From assembly GCA_934434925.1 (NCBI GenBank), contig CAKSAC010000001.1, forward strand, positions 124,001 to 188,000: 64,000 nucleotides of DNA, written 5' to 3'. The stretch is from an uncultured Eubacteriales bacterium. Its GTDB lineage: Bacteria; Bacillota; Clostridia; Oscillospirales; CAG-272. Below are positions 5,976 through 14,759 of the stretch, piece by piece. Positions within the stretch are counted from its first letter, which is position 1; every line of letters begins with the position of its first letter. A model generated the notes under the pieces. That model ran no database searches. It was not told where the DNA came from and saw only the letters and a list, made by a program, of their open reading frames with translations. Made by a program: the position numbers and the translations under genes.

Positions 5976-6575
5976 ATGCGATATTTTTCAACGACCGGGA
6001 AAACCGTCAAACTTGTGGAACTTGCAGTTCTGACAGCATTGACAGTCGTCCTTACTTTTTTCAGTATCCCGATTCTTACCTTGGAGTGTACGCTGGCGCC
6101 GCTCCCGGTGCTTGTGGGAGCTATCCTGTACGGTCCGCGTGCCAGCGGGTTTCTCGGCGGATGTTTTGGTGCGTGCAGTTATATCATGTGCTTTACCTCC
6201 AGTCCGTTCGGACAGTTCCTGCTGGGGATCGACTGGTTCCGTGCTTTTTTGGTCTGCGTTCCGACCCGGATTCTGATGGGAATTCTCGTCGGTCTGATTT
6301 TTCGGGCTCTTATCAAAAAAAGCCTGCGATTCTCGGCGTATGGGATTGCGGCTTTTTCGGCTCCGCTTTTGAACACAATCTTTTTTCTCGGCACGTTGAT
6401 GCTTCTTTTTAATCCTTCGGTCATTGCCGAGGCCATAGGTCAAACCGCCCCCACGGATGTCATCGGTATTTTTTCCCTGATGATTGCCATGGCCGGAATC
6501 AATTGCATCGTAGAACTTGTCAGTTGCACGGTAATCGGTTCGGCGGTATGCGTCGCGTTGCAGAAAATTCGCTGA
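5976..6575 (+). CDS. ECF transporter S component (substrate unknown)
   Basis: This 199-residue hydrophobic protein has about six membrane helices and the arrangement of vitamin-binding S subunits of group II ECF transporters. It has an N-terminal LVELAVLTALTVVLTFFSIP helix, the LAPLPVLVGAILYGPRASGFLGGCFGA loop-helix and a C-terminal helix ending in basic residues. S components capture a micronutrient and dock on a shared EcfAAT module encoded elsewhere. No ligand-specific motif is recognised, so substrate (vitamin, pantothenate or queuosine precursor) is open. AAAGGAG precedes the ATG. It has its own promoter and long leader. Confidence 0.8.
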   Translation: MRYFSTTGKTVKLVELAVLTALTVVLTFFSIPILTLECTLAPLPVLVGAILYGPRASGFLGGCFGACSYIMCFTSSPFGQFLLGIDWFRAFLVCVPTRILMGILVGLIFRALIKKSLRFSAYGIAAFSAPLLNTIFFLGTLMLLFNPSVIAEAIGQTAPTDVIGIFSLMIAMAGINCIVELVSCTVIGSAVCVALQKIR

Positions 6576-6683
6576 AAATACGAAAATTTTCAAAAAATTC
6601 TTTCTTTTTGTTGTTTTTTGTGTTACAATATATTGTGATACGCCTCTTTTGGGGCAATTAATTATTTTGGAGGATATTGAATC

Positions 6684-7115
6684 ATGAAAATGAAATTGCG
6701 CGTTCTGACTGCTACCAAAAAAGGTAAACTGCTCGCTCTTGCGTCTGCCGTCGCCGGTGAATATTCCAACTATGCGGCCGATGTGATTCCGCCCGCCTAT
6801 CCCTGCGATAGCGAACGGCTGGTGGTAATTTTTCTGAGCGCGGCTTCCAAGTATTCCACTTCTTTTGAAATTTTCTGCAAAAATCTCAACAAAGACAGCG
6901 CCCAGAACGTTGCTTTGGTGGTGGACGGCGATGCCGAAAAGGCCGCAATGGCAATCGAATGGCTCCGTAACGCCGGTGCTAACTTCTCGGAAGATATTCT
7001 TTATATGAACGGAGGACTTCCCTTCAAATTCCTCAAAAAATATACCGAAGAAGAAAAGAAAACCGTTCTCGATTGGGTTGAAAAGACGATTCAGTCCTTC
7101 AAAACTGCGCAATAA
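6684..7115 (+). CDS. Conserved hypothetical protein, possibly flavodoxin-like
   Basis: This 143-residue soluble protein begins MKMKLRVLTATKKGKLLALASAVAGE and alternates hydrophobic strands (LVVIFLSA, NVALVVDG, DILYMNGG) with helices, a Rossmann or flavodoxin-like pattern. No cofactor motif is convincing. Both an alpha/beta fold and a small clostridial family are inferred from pattern only. GGAGG lies nine bases before the ATG. It may have its own promoter near TTGTGTTACAATATA (about 6617-6631). It ends at the long terminator at 7120-7197, convergent with aspartokinase. Confidence 0.5.
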   Translation: MKMKLRVLTATKKGKLLALASAVAGEYSNYAADVIPPAYPCDSERLVVIFLSAASKYSTSFEIFCKNLNKDSAQNVALVVDGDAEKAAMAIEWLRNAGANFSEDILYMNGGLPFKFLKKYTEEEKKTVLDWVEKTIQSFKTAQ

Positions 7116-7119
7116 AAAC

Positions 7120-7197
7120 AAGCCCATAACCTTTTCTGAACTGCACCCCGAAGTTTTTCCGAACTTTTGGGCACATTTCAATTCCGGTTATGGGCTT
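7120..7197. terminator. Long bidirectional terminator with internal hairpin
   Basis: AAGCCCATAACC (7120-7131) pairs perfectly with GGTTATGGGCTT (7186-7197). The 54-base loop contains a second helix (CCC-GAAGTT against AACTT-GGG). T-runs on both strands serve the convergent genes. Confidence 0.85.
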
Positions 7198-7206
7198 TTT
7201 GTTTGT

Positions 7207-8520
7207 TCAACCGACAAATTCGCGATAAATTGCCCGGATGGCGTTGACATAATCGGTTTCTTCCACTCCGATGATAATGTTTAACTCACTGGACCCCTGA
7301 TCGATCATCTTAATATTGATGGATGCTCTCGCGAGGGCGGAAAAAATGCGGGCGGCAGTTCCTTTGGAACGAACCATACCGCGTCCGACGACCGCGAGCA
7401 TGGCAAAACCATCTTCGATTGTAATGGCGTCCGCGTTGGTCAGTTTGAAGATTGCGTCCATGACCGCGTCGCGCTTCCCTTCCAGTTCGGCGGTTTTGAC
7501 AATCACGGACATGGTATCGATACCGGCCGGAAGATGTTCAAAATTAACGCCGTTGACCTCCAGCGTTTCCAGCACCCGGCGACCGAAACCGATTTCGCCG
7601 TTCATCATGTCTTTTTCGACGGATATGATGGAAAAACCGACCTTCCCCGCAATCCCCGTGATAATCCGTTCGGAGCCGGTCTCCGGCGCAATCGGAACGA
7701 TCATCGTGCCGGGGTCTTCGGGTTTGTTGGTATTCAGAATGTTGATGGGAATTCCCGCCGCACGTACCGGAAAAACAGAATCCTCGTGCAAAACAGAGGC
7801 TCCCATGTAAGAGAGTTCCCGCAGTTCTTTATAGGTGATGACATCGATCGGAATCGGATTTTCAACGCAACGCGGGTCTGCCATCAGAAAGCCCGATACA
7901 TCGGTCCAGTTTTCATAGAGATCGGCTCCGGCGGCACGTGCCACGATCGCCCCGGAAACATCAGACCCGCCGCGGCTGAACGTTTTAATGGTTCCGTTGG
8001 GCATGGATCCGTAAAAGCCCGGAATGACGGCGTGCTGATGCGTTTCAATCACAGCGGACAGCACGGCATTTGTCCGTTCTGTATCCAGCGTTCCGTTTTC
8101 ACGAAAAAAAACGACATCTTTCGCGTCGATGAAATCGTACCCCAGATACTGCGAAAGAATCCGGCCGGCAAGGTATTCTCCGCGGCTGGCGGCATAGTCA
8201 CGGCCGACGGTTTCGGAAATCATCAGAAAAATCGTGTCAAATTCCGCTTCCAGAGAAAAATCCATCTGCAAATCGCGGATAATCTCCCGATAACGGTTTT
8301 TCACCTGCTCAAACACCGGAGTCATATCCTTCCCGCTGATTGCCATATCATAGCAACGATAGAGCATATCCGTAACCTTTTCGTCCTCTTTATAACGCTT
8401 TCCCGGTGCGGAAGGAACAACAAAACGGCGCGAGGGGTCCGCATGGATGATATCCGCCACCTGACGGAAATGCTGCGCGTCCGCCAGCGAACTGCCTCCG
8501 AATTTCAAAACTTTCAACAC
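7207..8520 (-). CDS. lysC: Aspartokinase (aspartate kinase)
   Basis: Aspartokinase phosphorylates aspartate, the entry step to lysine, threonine, methionine and diaminopimelate for peptidoglycan. The 437-residue protein starts with VLKVLKFGGSSLAD, the kinase substrate motif, and has TFSRGGSDVSGA in the catalytic domain and two C-terminal ACT domains (about 290-437) for feedback control. A GTG start at 8520 is chosen because AGGAG lies eight bases upstream. The next in-frame upstream ATG at 8559 lacks such a site. A consensus promoter lies at 8577-8605. No lysine riboswitch fits in the short leader. Confidence 0.93.
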   Translation of the reverse strand: MLKVLKFGGSSLADAQHFRQVADIIHADPSRRFVVPSAPGKRYKEDEKVTDMLYRCYDMAISGKDMTPVFEQVKNRYREIIRDLQMDFSLEAEFDTIFLMISETVGRDYAASRGEYLAGRILSQYLGYDFIDAKDVVFFRENGTLDTERTNAVLSAVIETHQHAVIPGFYGSMPNGTIKTFSRGGSDVSGAIVARAAGADLYENWTDVSGFLMADPRCVENPIPIDVITYKELRELSYMGASVLHEDSVFPVRAAGIPINILNTNKPEDPGTMIVPIAPETGSERIITGIAGKVGFSIISVEKDMMNGEIGFGRRVLETLEVNGVNFEHLPAGIDTMSVIVKTAELEGKRDAVMDAIFKLTNADAITIEDGFAMLAVVGRGMVRSKGTAARIFSALARASINIKMIDQGSSELNIIIGVEETDYVNAIRAIYREFVG

Positions 8521-8576
8521 GGTAATATCTCCTGGACTTTCTTGTGATGGTTCGGTCACTGAAGTATTTTGTTAGT

Positions 8577-8605
8577 ATTATATGTTTTATTTCGACATAT
8601 GTCAA
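8577..8605 (-). promoter_or_regulatory. Aspartokinase promoter
   Basis: On the minus strand TTGACA (8600-8605), 17 bases and TATAAT (8577-8582) form a consensus promoter. The palindrome GACATATGTC (8594-8603) overlaps the -35 and may be an operator or chance. Confidence 0.82.
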
Positions 8606-8791
8606 GGGGAAAATGCAGGTTTTTCCTATTGATTTCGGGGAATTTTCAACTTTTTTCAAGAATAATGCATTTTTGTTCTTCCTTTTTTCTTCATCTTATG
8701 GTATACTGGATGAAGGGTAACAGGGCTTCTCTCCCCTTCCACCGGTTTTTGTCGGAGAGATTGCTTTTATCATAAAAACACGAGGTATTCT

Positions 8792-10327
8792 ATGGGAATC
8801 ATCAAAGCCAAATTGATAGAGTCAATGCGTTCGATCCTTCCGATTGGAGCCATCGTTTTTGTTCTTTCTCTTACCATTGCGCCGATGGATACCGGAACCT
8901 TCCTTTTATTTTTGGTCGGTCTGGTTTTTTTGACGGTCGGTCTGTCTGTATTCACCATGGGGGTTGAAATGTCGATGAACACGCTCGGAACGCGTATCGG
9001 CGCTTCGCTCTCATCTTCCAAAAGCGCATGGCTTTTGGCTTTCATCGGATTTGTTATCGGGATGCTCGTCACCGCGTCCGAACCGGATTTACAGATTCTT
9101 GCCGAGCTTGTCTCCGGAGTACCGAATCTGTTGCTGATTCTTATCGTTTCGGTCGGGGTCGGAATCTTTTTGGTCATTGCCCTTTTGCGCGTTCGTTACG
9201 GAATCAGCCTTTCCATCCTGCTGACGATTTTTTACATCATCGCCTTTGCGCTCTGTATTTTTGTTCCGGCTGAATTCTGGGCGCTCGCCTTTGACTCCGG
9301 CGGAGTGACAACGGGACCTATGACGGTTCCCTTTATCATGGCGCTCGGCGCCGGCGTTTCGGGAGCAAAAAGCCGCAAGCGCGGCGGGCACGACGACTCG
9401 TTCGGTCTTGTGGCTCTTTGCAGTATCGGGCCGATTATAGCGGTTCTCGTTCTGGGCATTTGCGCGAACTTCGGCGATATGCATTATACGCCGGAACCGC
9501 TGACCGTGCTTGAAAATACCCGTGAAGGGGCGCTCGTTTATCTGGAAGGTCTTGCCGATTCCGCCAAGGAAGTGGCGATTGCTCTTTTACCGATCATCAT
9601 TTTCACGTTGCTGTTTCAGCTTATTTCACGGCCTTTCAGCCGGCGGCAGATCTTCCGTATCGGCGTCGGTGTTGCCTATGTGTTTTTCGGACTGATGCTC
9701 TTCCTGACCGGAGCCAATACCGGTCTTCTCCCGGTGGGGCGTTCCTTCGGCGCTACGCTTTCCGGCATTCTCAACGGGTATGTGCTGATCCCCGTCAGTA
9801 TGTGCCTCGGATATTTCATCATTTCGGCCGAACCGGCCGTATATGTCCTGAACAGACAAGTGGAACAGGTGACGGCCGGGGCCATATCCTCTTCCACCAT
9901 CCGCGTTGCACTTTCGATTGGCGTTTCGGTGGCGCTGGGGCTTTCCATGTTACGGGTCCTTACCGGGATTTCCATTTTGTATATTCTGCTTCCCGGCTAT
10001 GTGATTGCGCTGGTGCTGGCCTTTATCGTTCCGCCTTTCTTCACCGGTATCGCTTTTGACTCCGGCGGCGTGGCGAGCGGAACCATGATGAGCGCCTTTG
10101 TGCTTCCGCTGGCAATCGGCTCCTGCGAGGCCCTCGGAGGAAATATCATGACAGACGCATATGGCTGTGTCGCCTTTGCGGCTATGACGCCGATCATATC
10201 CATACAGGTCTGCGGACTGGTTTATAAACTCAAAGCAAGCCATGCGGTACGGCGGTTCAATAACGAAGACGAGTACTTTATCGATTACACAAAGGATGAA
10301 GGAGGTGCCACCTATGCCACCCCGTAA
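8792..10327 (+). CDS. DUF1538 integral membrane protein (tandem repeat)
   Basis: This 511-residue membrane protein contains two homologous halves. The first has SEPDLQIL (96-103) and FDSGGVTTG (167-175); the second has SAEPAVYVL (345-353) and FDSGGVASG (422-430). That layout matches the DUF1538 family of presumed transporters with no assigned substrate. About twelve hydrophobic segments are visible. The repeated acidic SxEP and FDSGGV motifs sit where inverted-repeat transporters often bind ions. It overlaps the next gene, a tandem PII-like protein, by 14 bases, suggesting a transporter with its own sensor. Its ribosome site is AACACGAGG-type, weak. Confidence 0.8.
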   Translation: MGIIKAKLIESMRSILPIGAIVFVLSLTIAPMDTGTFLLFLVGLVFLTVGLSVFTMGVEMSMNTLGTRIGASLSSSKSAWLLAFIGFVIGMLVTASEPDLQILAELVSGVPNLLLILIVSVGVGIFLVIALLRVRYGISLSILLTIFYIIAFALCIFVPAEFWALAFDSGGVTTGPMTVPFIMALGAGVSGAKSRKRGGHDDSFGLVALCSIGPIIAVLVLGICANFGDMHYTPEPLTVLENTREGALVYLEGLADSAKEVAIALLPIIIFTLLFQLISRPFSRRQIFRIGVGVAYVFFGLMLFLTGANTGLLPVGRSFGATLSGILNGYVLIPVSMCLGYFIISAEPAVYVLNRQVEQVTAGAISSSTIRVALSIGVSVALGLSMLRVLTGISILYILLPGYVIALVLAFIVPPFFTGIAFDSGGVASGTMMSAFVLPLAIGSCEALGGNIMTDAYGCVAFAAMTPIISIQVCGLVYKLKASHAVRRFNNEDEYFIDYTKDEGGATYATP

Positions 10328-11033
10328 AAATCCACAGGACGCACGGATCAAACTGCTGGTAGCCATTATCGGAAAAAACGATGAGGAAGCGTTTGTCGAA
10401 GCATGCAATAATATTTGCGTATCGCTTCATTTTGCCGGAATCGGTTTCGGTACGGCAAAGTCAAACTATCGCAGTTATCTCGGTATTGACGAGGCGGAAA
10501 AACGCGTGGCCTATGCCCTTTTTCCCGCATATTGCGAACATGCGCTCCTGCGCGAGATCATCCGCCATCTGCAACTCTATCTTCGAGGGAAAGGCATCTG
10601 TTTCACCATCCCGCTTTCGGGTATTTCCAACATTATCGCCCGCTCTTTACTGACCACTCCCTACCGGGAGGACACCCATTCTACCTCTAAAACAGAAAAG
10701 GAGAAAGGCAAAATGCACGAATTGATCCTTGCGGTTGTCAATCAGAAGTATACGGAGGATGTTTTGGACAGCGCCCGGAATGCCGGCGCCACCGGCGCGA
10801 CTTTGCTGCATACGCGCAGTATCGGCAACGAGCAAGCCGAACAGCTTATCGGTACTTCAATTGAAAAAGAAACCGATACCATAGCCATTCTGACAAACAC
10901 GGAATTCAAACAAAATATCATGGAAGCGATTCGCGATCGCGCAGGTCTGAAAACCGAAGGGGGAGCCATTCTGCTTTCTCTCCCGGTCGATAGTTTCATC
11001 GGAATCGGCCGTCTCGACACCGAGGACGAATGA
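10314..11033 (+). CDS. Tandem PII-like (nitrogen regulatory P-II fold) protein
   Basis: This 239-residue protein appears to hold two ferredoxin-like PII-type domains, roughly 11-108 and 134-232, joined by a charged linker rich in Lys, Glu and Thr. The second begins MHELILAVVNQKYTEDVLDSARNAGATGATLLHTRSIG, a typical PII strand-helix-strand. PII-like proteins sense nucleotides or metals and bind partner transporters. The ATG at 10314 has GGAGG eight bases upstream and overlaps the DUF1538 stop, so translation is coupled. The classic T-loop tyrosine of GlnB is not seen. Regulation of the adjacent transporter is inference. Confidence 0.72.
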   Translation: MPPRKNPQDARIKLLVAIIGKNDEEAFVEACNNICVSLHFAGIGFGTAKSNYRSYLGIDEAEKRVAYALFPAYCEHALLREIIRHLQLYLRGKGICFTIPLSGISNIIARSLLTTPYREDTHSTSKTEKEKGKMHELILAVVNQKYTEDVLDSARNAGATGATLLHTRSIGNEQAEQLIGTSIEKETDTIAILTNTEFKQNIMEAIRDRAGLKTEGGAILLSLPVDSFIGIGRLDTEDE

Positions 11034-11111
11034 CATCTTGTGCGCCGAGGCTTCCGCCGTCAAACCCGGGAGGCCGGACGGGCCAAATTCCTGCATCCCT
11101 TCCCTACCATC

Positions 11112-11147
11112 AAAAACAGAGGCTCCGTTGAGGGGCCTCTGTTTTAT
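11112..11147 (+). terminator. Terminator of the DUF1538 operon
   Basis: AAAACAGAGGC pairs with GCCTCTGTTTT around a CTCCGTTGAGGG loop (about 11113-11144). The T-run makes it usable in both directions, including for the convergent glycosidase gene. Confidence 0.82.
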
Positions 11148-11196
11148 TTGTCTTTTTTCCGGCATCCGGAAAGCGGTTTTTCCGATGGTTTGGGTC

Positions 11197-12771
11197 TTAT
11201 TGACGGAGAGTCACATCATCGTAGGGGATTGTTCCGACGGCTTTTGCGTCTCCGGCAAGGATGGCAAGCGCATGTCGGACGCATTCTTCTGAAGGATATC
11301 CGAGGATGAAGCGGTCACAGCGCGGCACATCGTCCATCACATGCGGATTTCCGAAGTGAAGAATGGCGGCGATGCGGTTTGTGGATTGCAAGGCTCTCAT
11401 GACCGCCAATACCCGTTCGGTCAGGCAGTCGCGGCCGAGATACGCCTGCATGCGGTGCGATGTGACGTACACAACGCCGTCGTAAGGAATTTGCTTGTCA
11501 AAAAGGCGGATATTATCATTGGCGGAAGGAAATTCCGGCAGAAATACACAATCGGAAGCAGGAAACTGCTTTTTGATCATATCCTGCACATGGTGCGGAT
11601 AAAACCACTCATTGGCAAAGGGGGGCGCGTCCGGCGCGGGAACATCTTCCCGCAAAGCTCTTTCGGAAAGGAGAACAAAGAGGAACTTCCCTTCTTTCGG
11701 GATAGCGTGAGAAACCCCTGCCGCATACCGGGCGGAAACGCATTCGTCCGAGATACGGTTGAAAGCGTCAAAAGTCTTTTGCGGCGGAGCTTCTTTCCGC
11801 TCGGATAAAAGATTGACCTTGTGCTGTGCAAGCAGAACATGGCGCACCGCTTCATCCAGGTCCTCCATGGAGAAAAGGCCTCTTTCAAATCCGTCACGGA
11901 GATATTCGTACCCGACTTCACAAGAAACATTCCACGGGAGTGCCAGATCGTTTCCTGCCGCAATACACAACGGAGTGGGGTCTTTTTGGCCGTACTTGAG
12001 GACAAGCCCCATCATCGACAGTGCGTCGGTCAAAGAAACGCCGTCCCAGCCGCGATCGCGTAAAAGGTTCATGACCTTTTTGGAAAGGCTGGCAGGACGC
12101 TCCGTGTCAACGGCGGAAATAATCCGATGGCCGGGCATGATGCCATCCAGCAGCCCTTCGTCCATCAGGCGATAATACGGTAAAAGATCATAGGAAAGCA
12201 GTTCATCGAGCGGATGATCGTTCCGCCCCTCCTGCATATGGGTATCGATCGTCGCATCGCCGGGGCCGGGATAATGCTTGGCAATCGAGAAAATACCGGA
12301 ATCGTGCAGACCGCGCACGGTAGCCAATGCCATTTGCGCAACTTTTTCCGCGTTGGTTCCCATATGACGCATAGAAACGTTCGAGAGGTCAACGACGGGG
12401 CCGTTCATGGCATTGAATCCCAGTTCACGCAATTCATAGCCGACGACCCGACCATAGGCGTAAGCATAATCTTCATTGTAACCGGTAGCGCCGAGAGAAC
12501 GTGCAGTCGGGAATGTGAAGCGTTCATATCCCTGCTCCGCGTCTCCGACAATCAGGATCGGATAGTCTGCGGTCTCATTGATTTGTTTCAGGATTTCGTC
12601 GCGTCCTGGAGCTCCCCGGCTGACCCATACAGCACCGAGCCGATGTTCCCGGATCATCCGGAGCATCTTTTCAATCTCATTTTCCGAGAAACCGCTCTGC
12701 GCGTTGGTGCAGAGTACCATACCGAGTTTTTGTTCTGTGGTAAGGTCTTCGATGCGCAATTCCTTTTTCAT
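11197..12771 (-). CDS. Glycoside hydrolase family 3, beta-N-acetylhexosaminidase-like
   Basis: This 524-residue protein follows the NagZ-type GH3 N-terminal barrel, with IVGDAEQGYERF, the FSIAKHYPGPGD motif (KH at 165-166), HRIISAVDTERPASLS and the nucleophile region VSLTDALSMMG (D249). Such enzymes remove N-acetylglucosamine from muropeptides or other glycans. A C-terminal alpha/beta segment of about 190 residues follows. There is no signal peptide, so it acts in the cytoplasm. The ATG at 12771 has GGAAAGGA upstream; a GTG at 12795 is an alternative. It is divergent from an AraC regulator, which may control it. Confidence 0.82.
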   Translation of the reverse strand: MKKELRIEDLTTEQKLGMVLCTNAQSGFSENEIEKMLRMIREHRLGAVWVSRGAPGRDEILKQINETADYPILIVGDAEQGYERFTFPTARSLGATGYNEDYAYAYGRVVGYELRELGFNAMNGPVVDLSNVSMRHMGTNAEKVAQMALATVRGLHDSGIFSIAKHYPGPGDATIDTHMQEGRNDHPLDELLSYDLLPYYRLMDEGLLDGIMPGHRIISAVDTERPASLSKKVMNLLRDRGWDGVSLTDALSMMGLVLKYGQKDPTPLCIAAGNDLALPWNVSCEVGYEYLRDGFERGLFSMEDLDEAVRHVLLAQHKVNLLSERKEAPPQKTFDAFNRISDECVSARYAAGVSHAIPKEGKFLFVLLSERALREDVPAPDAPPFANEWFYPHHVQDMIKKQFPASDCVFLPEFPSANDNIRLFDKQIPYDGVVYVTSHRMQAYLGRDCLTERVLAVMRALQSTNRIAAILHFGNPHVMDDVPRCDRFILGYPSEECVRHALAILAGDAKAVGTIPYDDVTLRQ

Positions 12772-12788
12772 ACTTTTTTCCTTTCCGG

Positions 12789-12817
12789 TTGACACAGCAT
12801 GAACGCTTGTGTAAAAT
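12789..12817 (+). promoter_or_regulatory. Promoter of the AraC-family gene
   Basis: TTGACA (12789-12794), 17 bases and TAAAAT (12812-12817) lie 30 bases before the AraC start. The box overlaps the 5' end of the divergent glycosidase leader, allowing coupled control. Confidence 0.72.
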
Positions 12818-12846
12818 TAAATGAGTACAATATACGAGGATATGGT

Positions 12847-13731
12847 ATGGATAGATCACTGCGGACAAAGAAGAAAAGCACTTCCCCGCGCGAATACTAT
12901 TATACGACCTGGGTGCCGCGCGCTAATTACACGACCGAAGATGAACCGATCGTGGTAAACTGCGCCGATTTCAGCAACCGGGCTTTTCCGTTTACCACGC
13001 GCATTCCGGAAGGGAGACTGGATGTTTCCGTCTGCTATATTGCGGAGGGAGAACTGTTTTTTCAGATAGGCGGCGGAGAGAGGCAGATCGCAAAAGCGGG
13101 AACGGTCGTGGTAATCTTGCCGCATGTGCCGGTGATATACGGATACGAGGGGGCCGGAGACCCGCCGGTGCGCCGGTCATATTGGCTGCATTTTACCGGC
13201 AGCCACGCCATGAAACTCCTGGAAATCTGCGGATTTGAACAGGGCGGATTTTTTGAACTTCCCGATGAAAGTGGTGGTACTGCCGCCTTTACGGCTCTGC
13301 TTGACGAGATGAGGCATCCCCCGACCCCGCTGACCCGTACCCGGGCGGCCGCGGCGGCCGTTTCTTTGCTGACGCAATTCGGTCGCAGTCTTGAGCGCGG
13401 CATGGAGAACCGCCGTCTGCCCAGGTCAATCGCGTATCTCCGTGAACATTTCACCGAGGAAATCAATAAGAACGAACTTGCCGCCATGGACGGGTTGAGT
13501 CTTTCGCATTATCACACCCTTTTCCGGCGGGCGATGGGACGAACCCCGGCGGCTTATATTACATTTTTACGTATTGAGAAGGCGCGGGAACTCCTGTTGG
13601 ATCCGGACATGCCGATTACCGAGGTCGCACGTGAATGCGGATATGAAGACCCCTTGTATTTTTCCCGTGTTTTCAGCCGGATGTTAGGGGTGTCTCCTTC
13701 CGAATACCGGCGGCACGGGGCGGACGGTTAA
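12847..13731 (+). CDS. AraC-family transcriptional regulator
   Basis: This 294-residue protein has an N-terminal cupin-like sensing domain (about 30-140, with GELFFQIGGGERQIAKAGTVVVILP) and a C-terminal double helix-turn-helix. The second helix ends in the AraC signature ARECGYEDPLYFSRVFSRMLGVSPSEYR. Such regulators usually control carbohydrate use. The ATG at 12847 has GAGGAT upstream. It is divergent from the GH3 gene and its stop overlaps that of a permease gene by four bases. The inducing sugar is unknown; an amino-sugar or muropeptide is a reasonable guess from the neighbour. Confidence 0.88.
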   Translation: MDRSLRTKKKSTSPREYYYTTWVPRANYTTEDEPIVVNCADFSNRAFPFTTRIPEGRLDVSVCYIAEGELFFQIGGGERQIAKAGTVVVILPHVPVIYGYEGAGDPPVRRSYWLHFTGSHAMKLLEICGFEQGGFFELPDESGGTAAFTALLDEMRHPPTPLTRTRAAAAAVSLLTQFGRSLERGMENRRLPRSIAYLREHFTEEINKNELAAMDGLSLSHYHTLFRRAMGRTPAAYITFLRIEKARELLLDPDMPITEVARECGYEDPLYFSRVFSRMLGVSPSEYRRHGADG

Positions 13732-14759
13732 GCAAAGACCGCCGACCAATCGTTCAGGAGAATCATACCGATCACGGCAATAACGCAACCGACATACTGC
13801 GCCGGACGCAGTTTTTCACGGAAGATAAACCGTGCAATGATGAAGGAAAACAGAATCGAAAAGCCCGTATTCGCCATGAAGTAGAACGCGACCGGCAAAT
13901 ATGCAATGGTGAGGCTGCTGGTGTAAAACGAAGTGGCGTTTGTGATGGCGTAACAAACTATCCATCCGCAACCGATCAGCGTAACAGGCAGAAATTCTTT
14001 GAAAGAGGGCCTCCCTTTTCCCGGGAGCGTTACCCCGTCCTCATCGACCCCTGTTTTTTGCGGCGGATATCGGAAAAGGACAACGGCAAAGATGACGATT
14101 TGCAGAAGCGAAGCATAGAAAAGGCAGTTTTCCAACGTTGAAGCGCCGGAAGACGCCCCTTCCCAGTTGTCAAGCAATTTGACGGAAAAACCTTCCATCC
14201 CGTTTCCGACCGCACCGACAAGCACCCAGAACCAAAAGGCGGGCGTTGTCTTGGAAAGCGGCTGTCCGTTTCCCTCTTTTTTATTAAAAAGGAAGAGTGC
14301 CAGGAAAAGAAGCGCGATCCCGATGGCCATATACCAGCGCACTTTGTTGCTGTCAGGCCAGATGAGCGCGCTGAGAAGAATCGGAATGACCAGCCCTGCG
14401 CGAAGAATGATGGATGTAAGGAGCAATGGCCCATGGCGGACAGCCATGAGATAGCCGAGCATACCGAGAAAATACGCTACTGCACGGATGATTGCGCAAA
14501 CAACGGTGGGGGTATCCCAGACAAACAAGGAACCCGTATTCCGGACGGTCGCCGCCACAATGCTGGCAACCAGGAAAAAGAGCGTTTCAAACCCGACCAA
14601 CATCAGGTTGAAGCTGTTGGCACTGTTATAAATGTCCTGCGTGCATTTGGCATGCCGTTTGACCCAGATAGAGCCGGAACCGCCGATCAGAAGACTGGCG
14701 AAGAAAAACAGATATGCAAATACCGTTGCGTGGCCCGGTGTACCGAAAATCGTTTCCAT
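13728..14759 (-). CDS. DMT/EamA-like membrane permease
   Basis: This 343-residue protein has about ten membrane helices in two similar halves, as in the drug/metabolite transporter superfamily. The first half includes AIIRAVAYFLGMLGYLMAVRHGPLLLTSIILRAGLVIPILLSA and the second LPVAFYFMANTGFSILFSFIIARFIFREKLRPAQYVGCVIAVIGMILL. The ATG at 14759 is preceded by GGAGGAG; the ATG eight codons upstream is less well placed. Substrate is unknown. It is tail-to-tail with the AraC gene, with a four-base overlap and no space for a terminator. Confidence 0.75.
   Translation of the reverse strand: METIFGTPGHATVFAYLFFFASLLIGGSGSIWVKRHAKCTQDIYNSANSFNLMLVGFETLFFLVASIVAATVRNTGSLFVWDTPTVVCAIIRAVAYFLGMLGYLMAVRHGPLLLTSIILRAGLVIPILLSALIWPDSNKVRWYMAIGIALLFLALFLFNKKEGNGQPLSKTTPAFWFWVLVGAVGNGMEGFSVKLLDNWEGASSGASTLENCLFYASLLQIVIFAVVLFRYPPQKTGVDEDGVTLPGKGRPSFKEFLPVTLIGCGWIVCYAITNATSFYTSSLTIAYLPVAFYFMANTGFSILFSFIIARFIFREKLRPAQYVGCVIAVIGMILLNDWSAVFA

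Noticed and set aside
5988..7181. A 397-codon open frame on the minus strand
   Set aside because: It is antisense to the ECF gene and the 6684-7115 gene, has no ribosome site or domain pattern, and reads Arg/Lys/His-rich shadow composition.
7534..8547. A 337-codon plus-strand open frame
   Set aside because: It is the mirror of aspartokinase codons; no family resemblance and no start signal.
12793..12795. GTG start eight codons upstream for the GH3 glycosidase
   Set aside because: The ATG at 12771 has GGAAAGGA at proper distance; the GTG has none.
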